Positions 63,123-64,000 of a stretch of 64,000 nucleotides of DNA are shown here, one piece after another. Each line of letters begins with the position of its first letter. The stretch's first letter is position 1. A model generated the notes under the pieces. That model searched no databases, was not told the origin of the DNA, and saw only the letters and a list, made by a program, of their open reading frames with translations. Both the position numbers and the translations under genes were made by a program. This DNA is from Allofranklinella schreckenbergeri (lineage in GTDB: Bacteria; Pseudomonadota; Gammaproteobacteria; Burkholderiales; Burkholderiaceae_C): the NCBI RefSeq assembly GCF_003703475.1, contig NZ_RDQM01000004.1, positions 1-64,000 on the forward strand, in the 5' to 3' direction.

Positions 63123-63145
63123 TAAATCGACAAAAAACCCACTTC

Positions 63146-64000
63146 ATGCCACACATGCCCTTGCCCACCCTGGCCGAGATCGAGGCCGCCGCCCACATCA
63201 TTTACCGCGAATTTCCACCCACACCCCAATACCGCTGGGCCTTGCTGTGCGAGCGCCTGGGCGCCGAATGCTGGCTCAAGCACGAAAACCACACCCCCGT
63301 GGGCGCGTTCAAGATTCGCGGCGGGCTGACCTACTTTGCCGCCCTGCATGCGCGCGGCGCGCTGCCGCGCGAAGTCATCAGCGCCACGCGCGGCAACCAC
63401 GGCCAAAGCATTGGCTGGGCCGCCCGCGCCCACGGCGTGCCCTGCACCATCGTCGTGCCCCACGGCAACTCGGCCGAGAAAAACGCCGCCATGCGCGCCC
63501 TGGGCGTCCACCTCGTTGAATACGGCGAGGACTTCATCGCCAGCGTCGATCACGCCCAGCGCCTGGCCGCCGAGCGCGGCGCGCACATGGTGCCCAGCTT
63601 CGCGCCTGAGCTGCTCACCGGCGTAGCCACCTACTGGTGGGAATTTTTCAAAGCCGCGCCCGCGTTGGACGTGGTTTACGTCCCCATCGGCCTGGGCAGC
63701 GGCGCGTGCGCAGCCATCGCCGCCAAGCAGGCGCTGGGCCTGCCCACGCGCATCGTCGGCGTCGTCAGCCGCCACGCCACCACCTATGCCGATTCGCTGG
63801 CCGCAGGCCGCGTCGTCGAAGCGCCCGCCAGCACCCGCCTGGCCGATGGCATGGCCGTGCGCCGCGCCCACCCCGAAGGGCTGGCCATCATGCAAGCGGG
63901 GCTTGATCGCATCGTGCAAGTGAGCGACGAAGAAATCGCCGCCGCCATGCGTGCCATTTACAGCGACACCCACAACCTGGCCGAAGGCTCGGGCGCGGCC
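63146..64000 (+). CDS. Threonine dehydratase (PLP-dependent), 3' end outside window
   Basis: Partial: 285 residues seen, frame open to the right edge. Fold-type II PLP enzyme: TPVGAFKIRGGLTYF with the Schiff-base lysine (about residue 56), ATRGNHGQSIGWAARAHG, VPIGLGSGACAAIAAKQ (the phosphate-binding region), and NLAEGSGAA at the edge. Deaminates threonine/serine. The start is one of two nearby ATG (63146 or 63155). Follows repeat copy 12 by 23 bp. Biosynthetic or catabolic type cannot be told without the C-terminus. Confidence 0.88.
   Translation, partial: MPHMPLPTLAEIEAAAHIIYREFPPTPQYRWALLCERLGAECWLKHENHTPVGAFKIRGGLTYFAALHARGALPREVISATRGNHGQSIGWAARAHGVPCTIVVPHGNSAEKNAAMRALGVHLVEYGEDFIASVDHAQRLAAERGAHMVPSFAPELLTGVATYWWEFFKAAPALDVVYVPIGLGSGACAAIAAKQALGLPTRIVGVVSRHATTYADSLAAGRVVEAPASTRLADGMAVRRAHPEGLAIMQAGLDRIVQVSDEEIAAAMRAIYSDTHNLAEGSGAA

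Overview
The window looks like chromosomal DNA of a GC-rich betaproteobacterium, most likely order Burkholderiales and close to Comamonadaceae. This rests on recognisable protein families and gene order (dnaN-gyrB, fused PurL, nuoA-N followed by a DUF1178 gene, a Na+-NQR operon, aromatic catabolism genes with a TRAP transporter). I could not run a database search. No prophage, insertion sequence, CRISPR array or plasmid gene was seen.

Layout. 1-2392 (-): the 5' part of a large exported protein, with delta-60 type repeats followed by near-identical 219-bp tandem Ig-like repeats running off the left edge. 2884-10108 (-): the complete nqrABCDEF operon followed by apbE and nqrM, i.e. a sodium-pumping NADH dehydrogenase with its flavinylation and maturation factors. 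10312-13086 (+): a zinc-ribbon protein, tRNA-Val(CAC), a GtrA-like protein and radA. 13200-24979: an aromatic-acid catabolic region (TRAP transporter, zeta-class GST isomerase, FAH-type hydrolase, VOC protein, class A flavin monooxygenase with DUF2783 partner, MBL-fold protein, LysR and IclR regulators) with a Bcr/CflA-type MFS exporter at its end. 25217-29217 (-): gyrB and dnaN, without dnaA beside them. 29417-41439: housekeeping and single genes (DsrE-like, enoyl-CoA hydratase, heme oxygenase, purL, HMG-CoA lyase-like, PII, prolyl 4-hydroxylase-like, AmgK-like kinase, DEDDh exonuclease, DUF465). 41440-44942: sulfide:quinone oxidoreductase with two small membrane proteins, a methyltransferase and a DUF1178 protein. 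45201-59935 (-): the 14-gene nuoA-N operon for proton-pumping complex I, visibly lower in GC than its surroundings. 60182-64000: glmU, plsY, acpS and the start of a threonine dehydratase.

The most unusual signal is not a gene. Twelve copies of a roughly 70-75 bp palindromic element lie between genes from 10.8 to 63.1 kb. Each has terminal inverted repeats around AAATCAATAGGAAA / TTTCCTATTGATTT, a central core TGCCRAAAYARGG, and a T-rich tract after the core. I know of no named family with this core. Ten of the twelve are oriented as intrinsic terminators would be for a gene ending just upstream. One contains a textbook terminator hairpin, two carry the stop codon of the preceding gene, and acpS is bracketed by two copies. 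None lies inside an operon.

Physiology suggested: aerobic respiration with two NADH:quinone oxidoreductases (Na+-NQR and complex I) plus sulfide oxidation into the quinone pool, and growth on an imported aromatic or carboxylic acid that is hydroxylated, cleaved, isomerised and hydrolysed.
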